DNA of 64,000 nt from assembly GCA_025667525.1 (NCBI GenBank), contig CM046878.1:95619237-95683236 (forward strand). Direction: 5' to 3'. The notes under the pieces are model-generated. The model was not told where the DNA came from. It saw only the letters and a list, made by a program, of their open reading frames with translations, and made no database searches. This document shows, one piece after another, positions 10,181-22,108 of this stretch. The stretch is from Glebionis coronaria (lineage: Eukaryota; Streptophyta; Magnoliopsida; Asterales; Asteraceae). Each line of letters starts with the position of its first letter. Within the stretch, counting starts at the first letter, position 1. The translations under genes and the position numbers were made by a program.

Positions 10181-13100
10181 GGCCAACAAGTCTATAGGTA
10201 CCATCACTGGAATCTTGTATATGTATGGTCGCGCTGCATGTGTTCTTTTCGATACGGGTGCTACTCACTCGGTTATTTCTACTGCTTATGCTAAGAACAT
10301 TAGGATGCCTCCCTTGCCACTAGAAAATAGGCTTACTATTTCCACGCCTTTGAGGGACTCTGTATTAATCACCCATGTATACAAGAGTCTTCCCTTAGAA
10401 TTTGATGATAAGGTTCGACCTGTCGACGCACTTCCGCTGGACATGAATGACTTCGACATGATTTTGGGCATGGATTGGCTATCCAAGTATCATGCTACCA
10501 TATACTTCCATTCATATCGAGTTATCTTCGGTGATGTCAATGCACCAGAGTACATTCATAATGGGTTCATACCCGGACGGTCTGTACAAGTCATATCCAC
10601 CCTGCAAGCGCGTACACTACTGTCACATGGCTGCGAGGGTTATCTAGCTACGGTTCACGACATGGATGCTGAATCTCCATCGATTCAGGATCAACCAATA
10701 GTGTCGGAATTCCAAGACGTGTTTCCAGCAGAACTTCGGGGCATGCCACCTGCACGAGAAGTGGAATTCAGTATCGAGTTGGTTCCAGGAGCTGAACCAA
10801 TCTCCAAGGCTCCTTATCGCATGGCTCCCATAGAGCTGAAGGAGCTGAAGGATCAACTACAAGAACTTCTTGAACGAGGTTTCATTCGACCGAGTGCATC
10901 TCCATGGGGCGCACCGGTCTTGTTTGTTAAGAAGAAGGACGGCAGTATGCGTCTTTGCATAGACTATCGCGAGCTCAACAAGATTACCATTCAGAATAGG
11001 TATCCACTGCCACGCATTAACGATCTGTTTGACCAACTCCAAGAGGCCAAACACTTCTCCAAGATCGATCTTAGGGAAGGCTATCACCAGCTACGGGTCA
11101 AGGAGCAGGACATTGCTAAGACTGCTTTTCGTACCCGTTATGGCCACTACGAGTATGTAGTTATGCCATTTGGCCTGACTAATGCTCCAGCAGTGTTCAT
11201 GGATCTGATGAACAGAATCTTCCATGAATTTCTGGACAAATTCGTCATTGTTTTCATCGATGACATCCTAATTTTCTCAAAGTCCAAGGAGGAACACGAA
11301 GACCATCTTCGTACAGTACTACAGATTCTTCGCCAGAAGCAGCTGTATGCTAAATTCTCCAAGTGTGAGTTCTGGTTAGACAAGGTGGCATTCTTAGGTC
11401 ACATTGTATCAGTAGAAGGAATCACTATGGATCCAGCGAAGGTTGAGGCCATTACTAAGTGGCCAAGGCCGACATCAGCGATGGAAGTCCGCAGTTTCTT
11501 AGGCTTAGCTGGCTATTACCGTAGGTTCGTGGAGAACTTTTCCTGCCTAGCACTACCATTGACCAAACTGATGCAGAAAGGGGAGAAATTCGTCTGGACT
11601 GAAGATCGAGAGAAGAGCTTTGAAGACCTGATGCAGAAGCTAGTATCTGCACCTATTCTAACTCTACCATCTGGTACGGGTGGATTTCAAATCTACAGCG
11701 ATGCATCGGGGAAGGGACTTGGCTGTGTTCTCATGCAACATGGGAAAGTGACCGCGTACGCTTCACGGCAGCTTTAGCCTTATGAAGAGAATTACCCCAC
11801 GCACGATCTGGAACTTGTTGCAGTCGTGTTTGCATTGAAGATATGGAGACACTACTTATATGGAGAATCATGTGACATTTTCAAGGACCACAAGAGCTTG
11901 AAGGATTATGACATTAATCTACAGTATCATCCCGGAAAGGCAAATGTAGTAGCAGATGCCCTTAGCAGGAAGTCCGGAATGACATTAATCTACAGTATCA
12001 TCCCGGAAAGGCAAATGTAGTAGCAGATGAGATGGTTAGAGCTGTTGAAGGATTATGACATTAATCTACAGTATCATCCCGGAAAGGCAAATGTAGTAGC
12101 AGATGCCGTTAGCAGGAAGTCCGGAATGATCAACGACATTAGAATCGAAGAGGAAATCATAAGAGACTTGGAGCGCCTGGACATCGAGTACATGGTACGT
12201 GGACAGCACGGTTACTGGGCTAATCTTAGAGTAGAACCCGAGTTGCTATCTAAGATCAAGGAAGCTCAGAAGGATGACGGAGAAATCTGGGCGATAGTAC
12301 AGAATTTGGAGAAGCAGACGGAATTCAGAGTAGATGCAGATGGTATCGTATGGCAGGGCACTAGACTTTGTGTTCCTGATGACCAAGAACTCCGGGAAGC
12401 TTTGTTAGCTGAAGCTCACAGCTCCCCATTCTCGATACATCTTGGTTCAACTAAAATGTACCATGAAATCAAATAGTACTTTTGGTGGAGTGGTATGAAA
12501 CAGGATGTGGCCACTTACGTCTCCAAATGTCTTACCTGCCAGCCGGTTAAGATCGAGCATCAGCGATCTGGCGGTCTCCTTCAACCGTTATACATTCCAG
12601 AGTGGAAGTGGGATAAAATCACCATGGATTTTGTTACCGGTCTTCCGCCTACCAAAAGGAAGCACGATGCAATTTGGGTTATCGTTGATCGACTTACCAA
12701 ATCAGCTCATTTCTTACCGATCCGCAAGGAAGATCCGGTAAGTAAACTCGCAGATACATATAGAAGAGAGATTATGAGACTCCACGGTGCACCATCCAGC
12801 ATCGTCTCAGACAGAGATCCTCGATTCACTTCGCGCTTTTGGAAAAGTCTACAGAAAGCTTGGGGTACACAACTTAAGCTTAGCACGGCTTTTCATCCTC
12901 AAACGGACGGACAGTCGGAGCGAACCATTCAGACATTGGAGGATATGTTGAGGTCATGTGCATTGGAATGGACGGGTGATTGGGACGAATACATCTGTTT
13001 GGTGGAGTTTGCATACAACAACAGTTGGCATGCAAGCATCAAGTGTGCTCCATTTGAGATGTTGTATGGCAGAAAGTGTCGCGCCCCAATCTGCTGGGAT

Positions 13101-13664
13101 CAGGTTGGCGAGCGAACACTCGAAGGACCAGAAATCATAGAGATGACAAATGAGAAGATCGTAGTAGCTAGGTAGAAAATTCAGGAGGCACGGTCACGTC
13201 AGAAGAGTTACGCCGATAAGCATCGTAGGGATTTACACTTTAACGTAGGAGATCACGTCTTCCTTAAGGTTTCGCCAGCACGTGGTGTTAGACGCTTTGG
13301 GATTAAAGGGAAGCTCAGTCCTCGTTTCATCGGACCGTTTGATATCATTGAACGATTCGGTGAAGTATCTTACCGATTGGCGTTACCTCCGCAGCTTTCG
13401 CATGTGCACAATGTGTTTCATGTGTCCTTACTGAGAGGGTACCAATATCATCCCCTTCACATGGTTCAGTGTACACTGGAACAGATACGTGAAGATCTCA
13501 CTTTTATAGAAGAACCCGAACGAGTTCTTGACAGATAAGAACGAGTCATGAGAAAGAAGACGATTCCATTCGTCAAAATTCTATGGAGGGATCATACCGA
13601 GCGGGAAGCCACTTGGGAAACGGAGGAGTCTATCCGGGCTTCTTACCCTCATTTCATATTTTGA
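10181..13664 (+). pseudogene. Tekay pol (copy 2): protease, RT, RNase H, integrase, chromodomain
   Basis: Domains follow in order: aspartic protease with DTG at 10251-10259; reverse transcriptase with [23 protein letters not shown] and the catalytic FIDD at 11253-11264; Ty3 RNase H from about 11680; H2C2 integrase with the D-D-E core (about 12500-13000); and a C-terminal chromodomain. The copy is dead. In-frame stops lie at 11775-11777, 12474-12476, 13173-13175 and 13536-13538, and a local triplication at 11904-12129 has replaced the end of RNase H. Copy 1 reads Gln at the last three stop positions. The order (integrase last, chromodomain) and the Met primer site place it in the Tekay/Del clade. 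Confidence 0.88.
11904..12129 (+). repeat. Imperfect triplication at the RNase H/integrase junction
   Basis: A segment of about 77 bases beginning GATTATGACATTAATCTAC occurs at 11904-11980, in shortened form at 11981-12030, and again at 12051-12129. The normal family sequence between the DHKSL and RRWLELLKDY motifs is missing before the first unit. The pattern looks like repeated template slippage and leaves stops in the middle unit. Confidence 0.8.
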
Positions 13665-13741
13665 ATTCGGGTATGTTCTTCTTTTCCAGTTTACTTTATC
13701 AATAATTCGGGGACGAATTATTCTTTTTAGGGGGGAAGAGT

Positions 13742-16679
13742 TGTAAAACCCGCATGCTTTTACCATGCATAGTACCCTTAGGATCGTACGTACTCGTTAA
13801 AAACTTTCCTAATATAGCATGATTACGATTACGTGTTAGGAGTTTACGTATTACGTACGTGTTAGAACACGATAAGTATTTTATATGCACAATCACGTAA
13901 TAATTATTTAACAATAATTAATCACGAACATGCGATCACGAAATCACGAGCGTAATTAAAACACGAGCTATTATTAATTGCGTATATATATTTATTACGA
14001 GCGTAATTAAATATATTAGATTATGGTATTTACGTAACGAGAACATTTAAAACACGAACATAATTAAACACAAACGAGTAACTAAATAACGAGACACGAA
14101 AAGAGGTACGGGAACCCCATGGGGGGGTCCCTACCCGCGGCCAAACAAGGGTAATGGGCCAAGCCCATTACCAATTTTTACTAAAAGGGGGTTAATTAGT
14201 TTTTACTACTCAAAATCACTTTACAGAAGATTTCAAGAAAAACCTAAAACCCTCCCTTTCTCCTCCTCTTTGTGCCGCCACCCATAATCACCATAACAGG
14301 TGATTCATTGATCTTGCATCATGAAGTTTTGTTGTTTGTTTGTGTTTGTTCTTCATTCCCTTGATCCAGGAATACGGTAAAACCTTTTTTAAACCTTTTC
14401 TTTTAATTCAATCTTTTTATTAACTATGAACATGTGATGTTTTTATAAAAACACATTAATTAATCATAGATCTAACATGTTTTGATGATTAATTAAATCA
14501 AAGGGTCGATTTAAGGGGTGTTTGGTTTTGGCCGCAGGATGCAACCGACCCCTAGGGGGTTTCGGTTTGCTTAGCCGACCACCACCAAGCCATATGGTCT
14601 TGGTTGGTGCGTGTGGGTCCCACGGCAGCAAGGGGTACCCCGATTTGGTTCGGGGTACGGTGTCGATTCATGTCCGGTTCATGTTTTTAAGCTTAGATCC
14701 GGTTCATGGTTATGTTAGTTTTTTTATGTTATGAACTTATGTTAAAATTAAATTAATAAAAGATGTGATTAATTTAATAACATGACTTAGGTTAATTAAT
14801 TATTAATAATCATGAAACTATTTTAACCTAAGTATTTAAATTATTAAGACTTATAATTAATTAATTATTTTAAAAACCATGGATATAATTAATTAATTAA
14901 CATGACTTAGGTTATATTAGTAATATTTAATAATACATATTTTAACCTAAGTATTTAATATATTTAATTAAAAACATGTTCTACTTTAATTAAATATTAT
15001 AACCTATAGTTTAATTAAATTACATGAAATAATTATTAAACTATACAATATATCATATGACTTAGAAAATAATCATGAAAACACTTAGGCTTATTTACTT
15101 AGCTTATTTAACCAGCTTATTTCTAATTATGGAAACTTTCTATTTTTAGAAACTTAATTAAATAAGGCAGTTAATTTATTTATGGAAACCAGCTATTTTT
15201 AGAAACTTATTTATTTAAGGCAGCTAATCTATTTATGGAAACTTATTTAATTAAGGCAGCTAATCTATTTATGGAAACTTTCTATTTTTAGAAACTTATC
15301 TATTTTAAGCAGTAAATCTATTTTTGGAAACTTTCTATTTTTTGAAACTTTCTATTTTTGGAAACTTTCTATTTTTGGTAACTTTCTATTTTTGGAAACT
15401 TTCTATTTTAGGAAACCTGCTATTTTTGGAAAGTTACTTATTATTACACAGTAAGTATAATAACACATGAAATACCATAAATACTTAATCAGATTAAGCA
15501 GAATATAAGATTTAACACAGTTTAAGGCTTTAAACAGTAAAACATAGTAAGAACATATAAAATTAGCTAAGACATGACGTAAAACCAACTATGTATTTAG
15601 TAAGCAGATACTTATTTCATGTACGTATTTATGTAGAACTAGTGTTTCGGAAGTAGGATTCTCGCAGTTCATCGTTCTCGTTCACTGGACATAAGGTACG
15701 GATTCCCGTCCTTTCAGTATGGACATTCTTTCCTTATTAGGATTTCCCCGTATGCAGCCAACTGTTTTCCCGTAGTATAAGTATGAGTTTGATTGCTTAT
15801 GTTTAAATATGATTACCTATAGTCATATACATGCATGACCAGTTTCACCTATTTATGGAGGTACCATAACCATAACATTAGAGGCACTGATGTTATGACT
15901 TCACCACGGCGGAGTGATTGCTCGTGGCGTCCCTTCAGCTTTTGGCCATTTATTTATATTTATCATGTGGGGCGTATGGGTGCATCCTAGTTACATGTAT
16001 TTATTCAGGATTACATGGTGAATGTGGTGTGTCCCTTGCATCCTTCACAAGGAGCTGATCCCTCCTACCCATAAAACCAGTATATTAAATTAGAGGCAGC
16101 CCCTCTAATTTGCATGATGAGGTCACCCCTCCAATTATTCATGCACGGTGGATTTTCATGACCTATATTGGCTAATGGTAAAATATGACAAACAGTTTTT
16201 ATAAGATAAACATAAGACTTTCAAACTATTAAACCAGTTTTAATAAGACTTAACCAGATTACTCGGGACTTAGTTTCTTCCGCTGTTATATGTTATATGC
16301 TTATCCTATTCATGCTTTATTGTAAATCCGTGCACTGAGCGTATTGCTCAGCCATTTTCCTTTTCTATGTTCCCAAAACGGCAGGTACTCAGGGACGCTC
16401 GTAGACACTAAGAGTACGTGCATATGGACTGGAAGCTGTCTAGCCTTCTTTACATTATGCATTTCCTTTCTTTATGATACTTATGCTTTGGACATTGTTT
16501 AGTCCTTTTCCTTTACTATAATATGTTTGTGTGTGATGAGCTTTACTTTTGGACTACCGATGTTTGATTCCGGTATTTTCCTTTATATGGTCAAGTAATG
16601 TTTAGACATTTTACCTTGTATGCTTTGATGACACGCCATAATTACTATGATATTTCCATTTCCAAAATGGGGTGTTACA
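13742..16679 (+). repeat. 3' LTR of Tekay copy 2
   Basis: The 2938-bp LTR has the same TGTAAAACCC start and GGGGTGTTACA end as the LTR at 5385. A polypurine tract lies at about 13729-13741. After 16679 the sequence changes abruptly to an Athila-like coding fragment. The expected five-base duplication there would be TTGAC, but its partner is outside the window. The same 17-bp tandem array is present at 15318-15430. Confidence 0.9.
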
Positions 16680-16957
16680 TTGACCCGGGAGGTGACATTG
16701 ATTATGCTATCATTGATAACATTACGGCTTTGCCGCTTGCTGTTGAACATCCATTGTCTTTGGAGGATGACAATGTGATTCCTTTACCCACCCCACCTCC
16801 CGTGGATCATGACCTCACATACTTCTCGTATGTTGAGCGGACTTTTCTACCTTTTAAGACTTATCCTCCCGCCTCTCCTTTGTTGATGTCAACCGGGAAC
16901 GAGGACAAGGTCTTTGATCCCGGTATTACATTCAAGGCTTCCCCATGGACCATTTAA
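16680..16957 (+). pseudogene. C-terminal coding fragment of an Athila-like element
   Basis: The open frame from about 16682 to the TAA at 16955-16957 encodes an acidic, proline-rich tail ending in a VFDPGI motif and an SPWTI terminus. Tails of this kind end the long ORF of Athila-type Gypsy elements in Asteraceae (recognised from memory, not searched). The rest of the ORF was separated by the Tekay array and lies beyond the left edge. The ATG at 16598 belongs to the LTR and is not a real start. Confidence 0.6.
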
Positions 16958-18973
16958 TTCGGGGACGAGTCAGGCTCGTGACTCGGTTAACAAAAACAAG
17001 CGCTTTTTGGGAGGCAACCCAATTATCTATCTATCTTTACCATAAGTGTAGGGGAGCCCCGTTGGTGTTTCTTGCTTTCTTTCTTATCATGTGCAGGGAT
17101 TAGAGCTTCAAAGACACACTCTTGATGACTTTTGACGACCCGTGATTCCGAGTTTCCATCTTCCCGGTTCTATCCTAAACTCTTTTCGATTCACTATTTT
17201 ATATTTCTCAATATTAAAATAGGAATCTCTTTAGTTGTCAGCAAGAATTAAACAAAGTGCACAATGTTCTAAGTATAGGGGAGTTTACTCCCATATGCTT
17301 AAACATTGAGGACAATGTTTATATTAAGTGTAGGGGGGACTTTTATCGAAGTTAAGTGGTCTTTTCCTTGTAGTTGTCCTCATTTTAACCGGAAAAATCA
17401 ATTTTTCGACATTTTTCAAAATTTTTGATCTATTGTGGCCTATTAGTTTTACCTTTGTATAGTTATTTTCTTTCCATATTAGAATAAATTTTGAATAAAG
17501 TGGATTTAATTTTCAAACGTTGTGAATTTTTTTTACTCAACGTGAGTTTACTTATCAAAGTTTACTCTAGCTAGTATCCTTAACGTGTTTAAGTCAAGTT
17601 TTGCTAGGCTTTTATATAGGGAGCTTTAAAATGCGAAAGTCTTAACTCTCACGGGTTAAGAACAAAAACTTTTCGCAAGTTCCTATAACTGATCCTAGAG
17701 AGTTGTTTATCAAGGGAACTTTAAAATGCGATTTCTAAGCTTGAAAAAGTCTAGGAATTTGCAAGATCCTATAGATGACTCGAAAACCCAAAACTTTGAT
17801 TTAATAGGCTAAGCATCCACGAGTCTCATTCCTTGAGGTTTTAAACTGTGGAGGACGAGAGATGATAGAGTCAATTATAAGTTTGGTATTCTTTCGTGAA
17901 TTTATGTGAGTTAATTATGAGCCTATTCTCCCATCGCTTGTTAATAAATTTATCTGCAATAAATAAGGTTGTACGATTTGAAAAGTTACTTAGCTTCTAG
18001 CCCAAGATCGTTTAAAAGTTGCTCGGTATGGATTAGAGTTCATAGCCAAGGCATAACTTATTGAAGCGGGATGCGAAGATTGGCGAGTCCAAAAAGGTCC
18101 TAACAAGGCATGAGGGATATATTTTGTTGCTAAAGATCCAAAAGTGATGTGAAGAATCATTTATCGAAAATCAATATGAAGGATCGAGACACACGACGAA
18201 AAGCAAAAACTCCCCAAAAGTCATGGAGAAGTCTATCCGAAAAGGCCCTAACATGGTATGAGGATAAATATATCCAAGTCCAAAAAGGTGGCGGATCGTT
18301 GTATATCAAAGTCCAAAATAAAGATTGGAGAAAAATGAAGAAGTCGTGGTCCATATATGAAGAATCTCTCAAAATTACAAGTGAAGAAATTCCTATTATG
18401 AAGAGAAGACCATAATTTCATGAACGTCTCTCAAGGTTTGAAGTATGAAGTCGCTGCCAAATATCGGTCCGAGAAAGGTCTCAAATCGCGAAGCGAGTTA
18501 TGCCAAGATATGAACTTTATGAGGTCCCGAGAAGCAGTTTTAAAAGATTTTGTCCTTTAGCTAACTATTGATTAAATCGTTCACTTTATTTTCGGCCTAA
18601 ATAACTATCGAAATAAGTCAACAATGCATCCTAGTGATCATTCAAGACAATAATAAAATATAAGAGATACACCTAAGAATAAGGGAGTCTAAGTGAATAA
18701 TTGGCCCACATGAGTTCGCGTTAGTTTACTTACTTATAATAACAATGATCTCGTTTTTAAGCTTGGTTTGGAGAAAGTGAAAACTTGAGGATGATGATCA
18801 TTCATAACATCTTCAAAACCCAAGGTATGTTTTTGATTTCTTTACTTTGAATGTTTATAGTTTTCTATCTCTTTAATAAAGGCCAACGTGGATTGATTGT
18901 GATGAAAAATGTAAACATGCTTTGTAACTAATGCATTGCATGAGGACATTGCGATGGTTAAGTGTAGGGGATT
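16958..18973 (+). other. Long 3' untranslated region of the Athila-like element
   Basis: There is no coding frame over 2 kb. Features typical of Athila tails are present: a GGAGGCAACCCAA block near 17011, a purine tract GTAGGGGGGAC at about 17331, and the terminal tract AGTGTAGGGGATT at 18961-18973 just before the LTR. Two imperfect copies of an AACTTTAAAATGCGA-type segment lie near 17617 and 17717. The region from about 18700 to 18973 reappears on the minus strand at 59967-60300. Confidence 0.6.
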
Positions 18974-20725
18974 TGATAGTTGTGAAAACACCCATCCTTT
19001 TTACCACTTAATTACAATAATAACCGAGCCAAAACGTGTATTTTATGTCATTTATGTCGGAATTATGCGTGGTTTGTGTTTTTGTTGTGATTTAGGACGA
19101 AAAGGTGAAAAGTGGAGAAAACACAGGATTTCACGGGCTTTTATCAAAGAAAAAGACGAAAGATGAAGTCGAAAGATCAAGAGTGGAAAAAGAACGGAAG
19201 TCCAAGACCAATTCTGAAGATTTATCGAAGAAAAAGTCAAAATACGGAAGTTTACTAAAAGCCGAAGAACTCGAGTCTTATTTATGAATAAAATTCAAGA
19301 CGAGTTCAATGAAATCCCGAGACAAAGTCATTTAAGTCCAAGTATTAAGAAGATTAACAAAGGATTAAGAAGATAAAGGACCTAAGCTCGCAATTAAGGA
19401 AAAGACGAAAGAGGGAGGAAGCTTCCTAAGCTCCTCCCTAATTTCCCTATATATAGATAATTATGTATTCATTTTCAAGTTGTTGGGTGGCTTGACAAAC
19501 CACCACTTCCACCATTTATACCTTTTTATTTAATTTCTTCTTGTATTTTCACCTTTAATTTCTTACCTTTAATTCAAGTAAGTGTTCTTAATTTTGTTGT
19601 TTTAATCTTCTTTACCTTTGATCAAGCTTTCTATCTTTCATCTCTTTCTACCTTTCTTTATTTTTAGTTGATTTTTATGCGAAGTACATTTGATCCGTGT
19701 TGATCTTGATGTTTTCGTGCTTAAAAAGTTCATCTTTTTATGGTTTGATTTAAAAGTTTGCTTATTTTAAGTTTGGATAAGTTGTTATTTGAGCTTATTT
19801 AGTCTTTTTCACATTAGATTCATTTAAGTTTTGGTGTTAGCTTATTCCTATAGCTTATAGCCTAGCTTATTTTCTCGAATCCTACTTAAATCGGGAAAGG
19901 TATTAAACCCTTTTTCGATTGTAGCTTTCCGATCAGCCCCCCCCCCCCCCCCCCCCCTTATTCCGATCTGTTGATCGGAAAAGGGTTTTAAGGATTCCGA
20001 CGGGTGGATCAGTTTACATTCCGATTGGCAATACCAAGTATTCCGATCATGTTGATTGGATTAGGGAGTTGGGATTTCGACTGTGGGTTGGTTTAACATT
20101 CCGATTGGGTTTGTTTCTAAACATTCCGATCGGAGTCTCCTTTGCACATTCCGATTTGACTAGATTTTATGCTATTCCGATTGGACTTGGTTCTTAGACA
20201 TTCCGATTGCTTCTATTCCCATTATTCCGATTAGTGTTATTTTTAATATTCCGATCATGTCCCTTTTTAACATTCCGATTAGTACTTTCCGATGGGGTAC
20301 ATTCCGATCGGATTCCGATTGGATTCCGATCGGGTGTAATCCGATTGGTTGTTTTGATTTGTTTTAATATTTTGTTTTAGTTAAAGTGACAATTTTACTC
20401 GTTTTGTTTTTAGTCTATTTTGATTTCGTTTTGCATTTTTTATTTGATTGTCAATTTACTTTTCGTTAAGTTTTAATTTTACGTCATTTAATTTCTCGTC
20501 ATTTACTTTTAAAGTTTTAAATATTGCACCGTTTACGTTTCAACTAGTTCTAGTTTTAATTACTCGTCATCTTTTTCAAAGTCTTGCACATTTATTTTAC
20601 CAAAACCAAAAATATTATTATTTACCAAAAACAACTGAGTCGCACATTTAGCCGGAAATCAATTCGTGAAGATACCGAGAACAAGAACTTTAATTTTTAT
20701 ACGGGGTGTAAAAAGCCTTGTATAA
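18974..20725 (+). repeat. 3' LTR of the Athila-like element, rich in ATTCCGAT motifs
   Basis: The LTR starts TGATAGTTGTGAAAACACCC after a polypurine tract. Homology to the minus-strand copy at 58267-59966 is clear up to GATACCGAGAAC at 20682. The following bases to about 20725 still look like LTR, but the true 3' end is not resolved because the sequence then becomes an antisense Athila gag. Between 19915 and 20350 it carries about 20 ATTCCGAT-type motifs. A run of 21 C lies at 19937-19957. No coding capacity is evident. Confidence 0.75.
19915..20350 (+). repeat. Dispersed ATTCCGATY motif cluster within the LTR
   Basis: About 20 copies of ATTCCGAT or close variants, often followed by T/C and GG, are spaced irregularly 10-40 bases apart. 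Some face each other as GATCGGAA and could pair. The copy of this LTR near 58560-58930 keeps the motif while much of the spacer sequence differs. Confidence 0.8.
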
Positions 20726-20727
20726 AA

Positions 20728-21319
20728 TGAATTCCTTAAATCGATCACACACGTCTCTAAATGATTCATTCAGCTTTTGTTCAAATCTTGTAATCTCGTT
20801 TTTGAAAAACGTCGTCTTAGACAATGGGAAGAAATGATTAACGAACTTAGAAACGAGATCCTTCCACGTAATTATGGAATTAGGTGGATCTTTCTCTAAC
20901 CAATACTTGACGGCACCATCGAGAGAGTACACAAGAAGCATAAGCTTGACGACATCGGTGTCGACGTTCTTAAACTTGCTCGTGACTAAAAGACGATCAA
21001 AATTCCGAATGTGATCGTGAGGATTATCCGCCTCACGACCTCGAAACTTCGTATCTTGAATCAACAAAATCATTCCGCTCTTAATCTCAAAATTCTCCGC
21101 TTCGATGGTAGTAATTACGATCGCGTCTCCATAACCCTCGGTGGGCGCTTGGAGCAATTCCATCATCGAACGATTGTCGGCCATCTCGTCTACGGTCTCT
21201 TCAATGATATTAGGAACGTCGGTTTCTAAATTCCGTCTACGTCGTCGATTCCTTCGATTTCGACTGCGTCGATTCGAAACGTCGCTAGAATTAGAATAAT
21301 CCTTCGATCGAGTGTGCAT
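20728..21319 (-). pseudogene. Athila gag, N-terminal part
   Basis: The frame starts MHTRSKDYS at 21319, with a very basic segment (residues about 15-30, RNRRNRRRRR), then MADNRSMMELLQAPTEGYGDAIV and a capsid domain with NPHDHIRNFD, WLEKDPPNSI and FVNHFFPLSKT. This is the Athila gag signature. Homology stops at RFKEF near 20728, where the + strand LTR begins; the few codons to the stop at 20690 are probably not gag. The rest of this element's gag-pol would lie left of the inserted Athila-like element, outside the window. Confidence 0.8.
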
Positions 21320-22082
21320 GCACTAAATGTAGAATGGGGGTAGCAAATAAGATTCTTTTTGTTGTTTTTAACGTTTTTCAATTTTTTTTGTTTTTGATTG
21401 TTTTTTAATTTTTTTGGATTTTCGGTGTATTACGTAGACTCAAATCTACAAATCTCTCCTCGAATCAATTTCTCGATTAAAGGAGCCTCAAAGAATGAAA
21501 ACGATCACTTGGAGTGAACGCCTTCGATGACTTTAGAACGTTGGTGGAACACCAAACCGTTCAAGAGGGTTTAATCTTGAAAACAAGCCAATATAGTATA
21601 CGTAGATAATACTTTGGTTGGAAAACCCTCGATTAGCCTTTTTTCTCAAAACACGCACAAGCAAGCAGGGGAAACGAGGCGGCGCTAAGCAATTAAGAGC
21701 CTTTTTCCCTTAAGTCTCACGAAAGTATTTATCTATTTTGCCTTTTGATTTTTGCTTTAGATTCGAATACAATAATTGAGTGATGAAATCTCAATTAAGG
21801 TTGCGTTTTCACGCTTTTGGAGATGTTGTAAATTTCTTGTGATACGTAGATACAATATATTAATAATATTCACAAAGAAAATGAAAAACGAATATATCTA
21901 CAATATAGTAAAAATATTGTGTTGTGTTTAATTTAGGAAAACTAAACACGATTTATTTGGATATTATAATATAATAGAAAAAATTAACAAAAATTAGTAT
22001 GTACGATATTTACGCTTTCCAAAAATGAAAAGAAAAAACGCACTACTCACACAAACACGATATGTATAATGGCACTAATACA
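21320..22082 (-). other. Leader of the Athila element
   Basis: About 760 bases between the primer site and gag have no useful frame. T-rich and A-rich runs are common. This length fits Athila leaders. Confidence 0.5.
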
Positions 22083-22105
22083 CCTCCCCGGCAGCCGCGC
22101 CAAAA
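22083..22105 (-). other. Athila-type primer binding site
   Basis: On the minus strand the sequence TTTTGGCGCGGCTGCCGGGG lies just inside the LTR end. It resembles the TGGCGCCGTTGCCGGGG primer region found in Athila elements. It confirms the minus orientation and places the 5' LTR to the right. Confidence 0.7.
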
Positions 22106-22108
22106 TTA

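Noticed and set aside
16598..16681. ATG-led start of the frame ending at 16957 (MFRHFTLYALM...)
   Set aside because: These codons lie in the Tekay LTR; the frame is continuous only by chance across the junction at 16679.
20690..20727. Last codons of the minus-strand Athila gag frame
   Set aside because: They do not resemble gag after RFKEF and more likely belong to the end of the + strand LTR.
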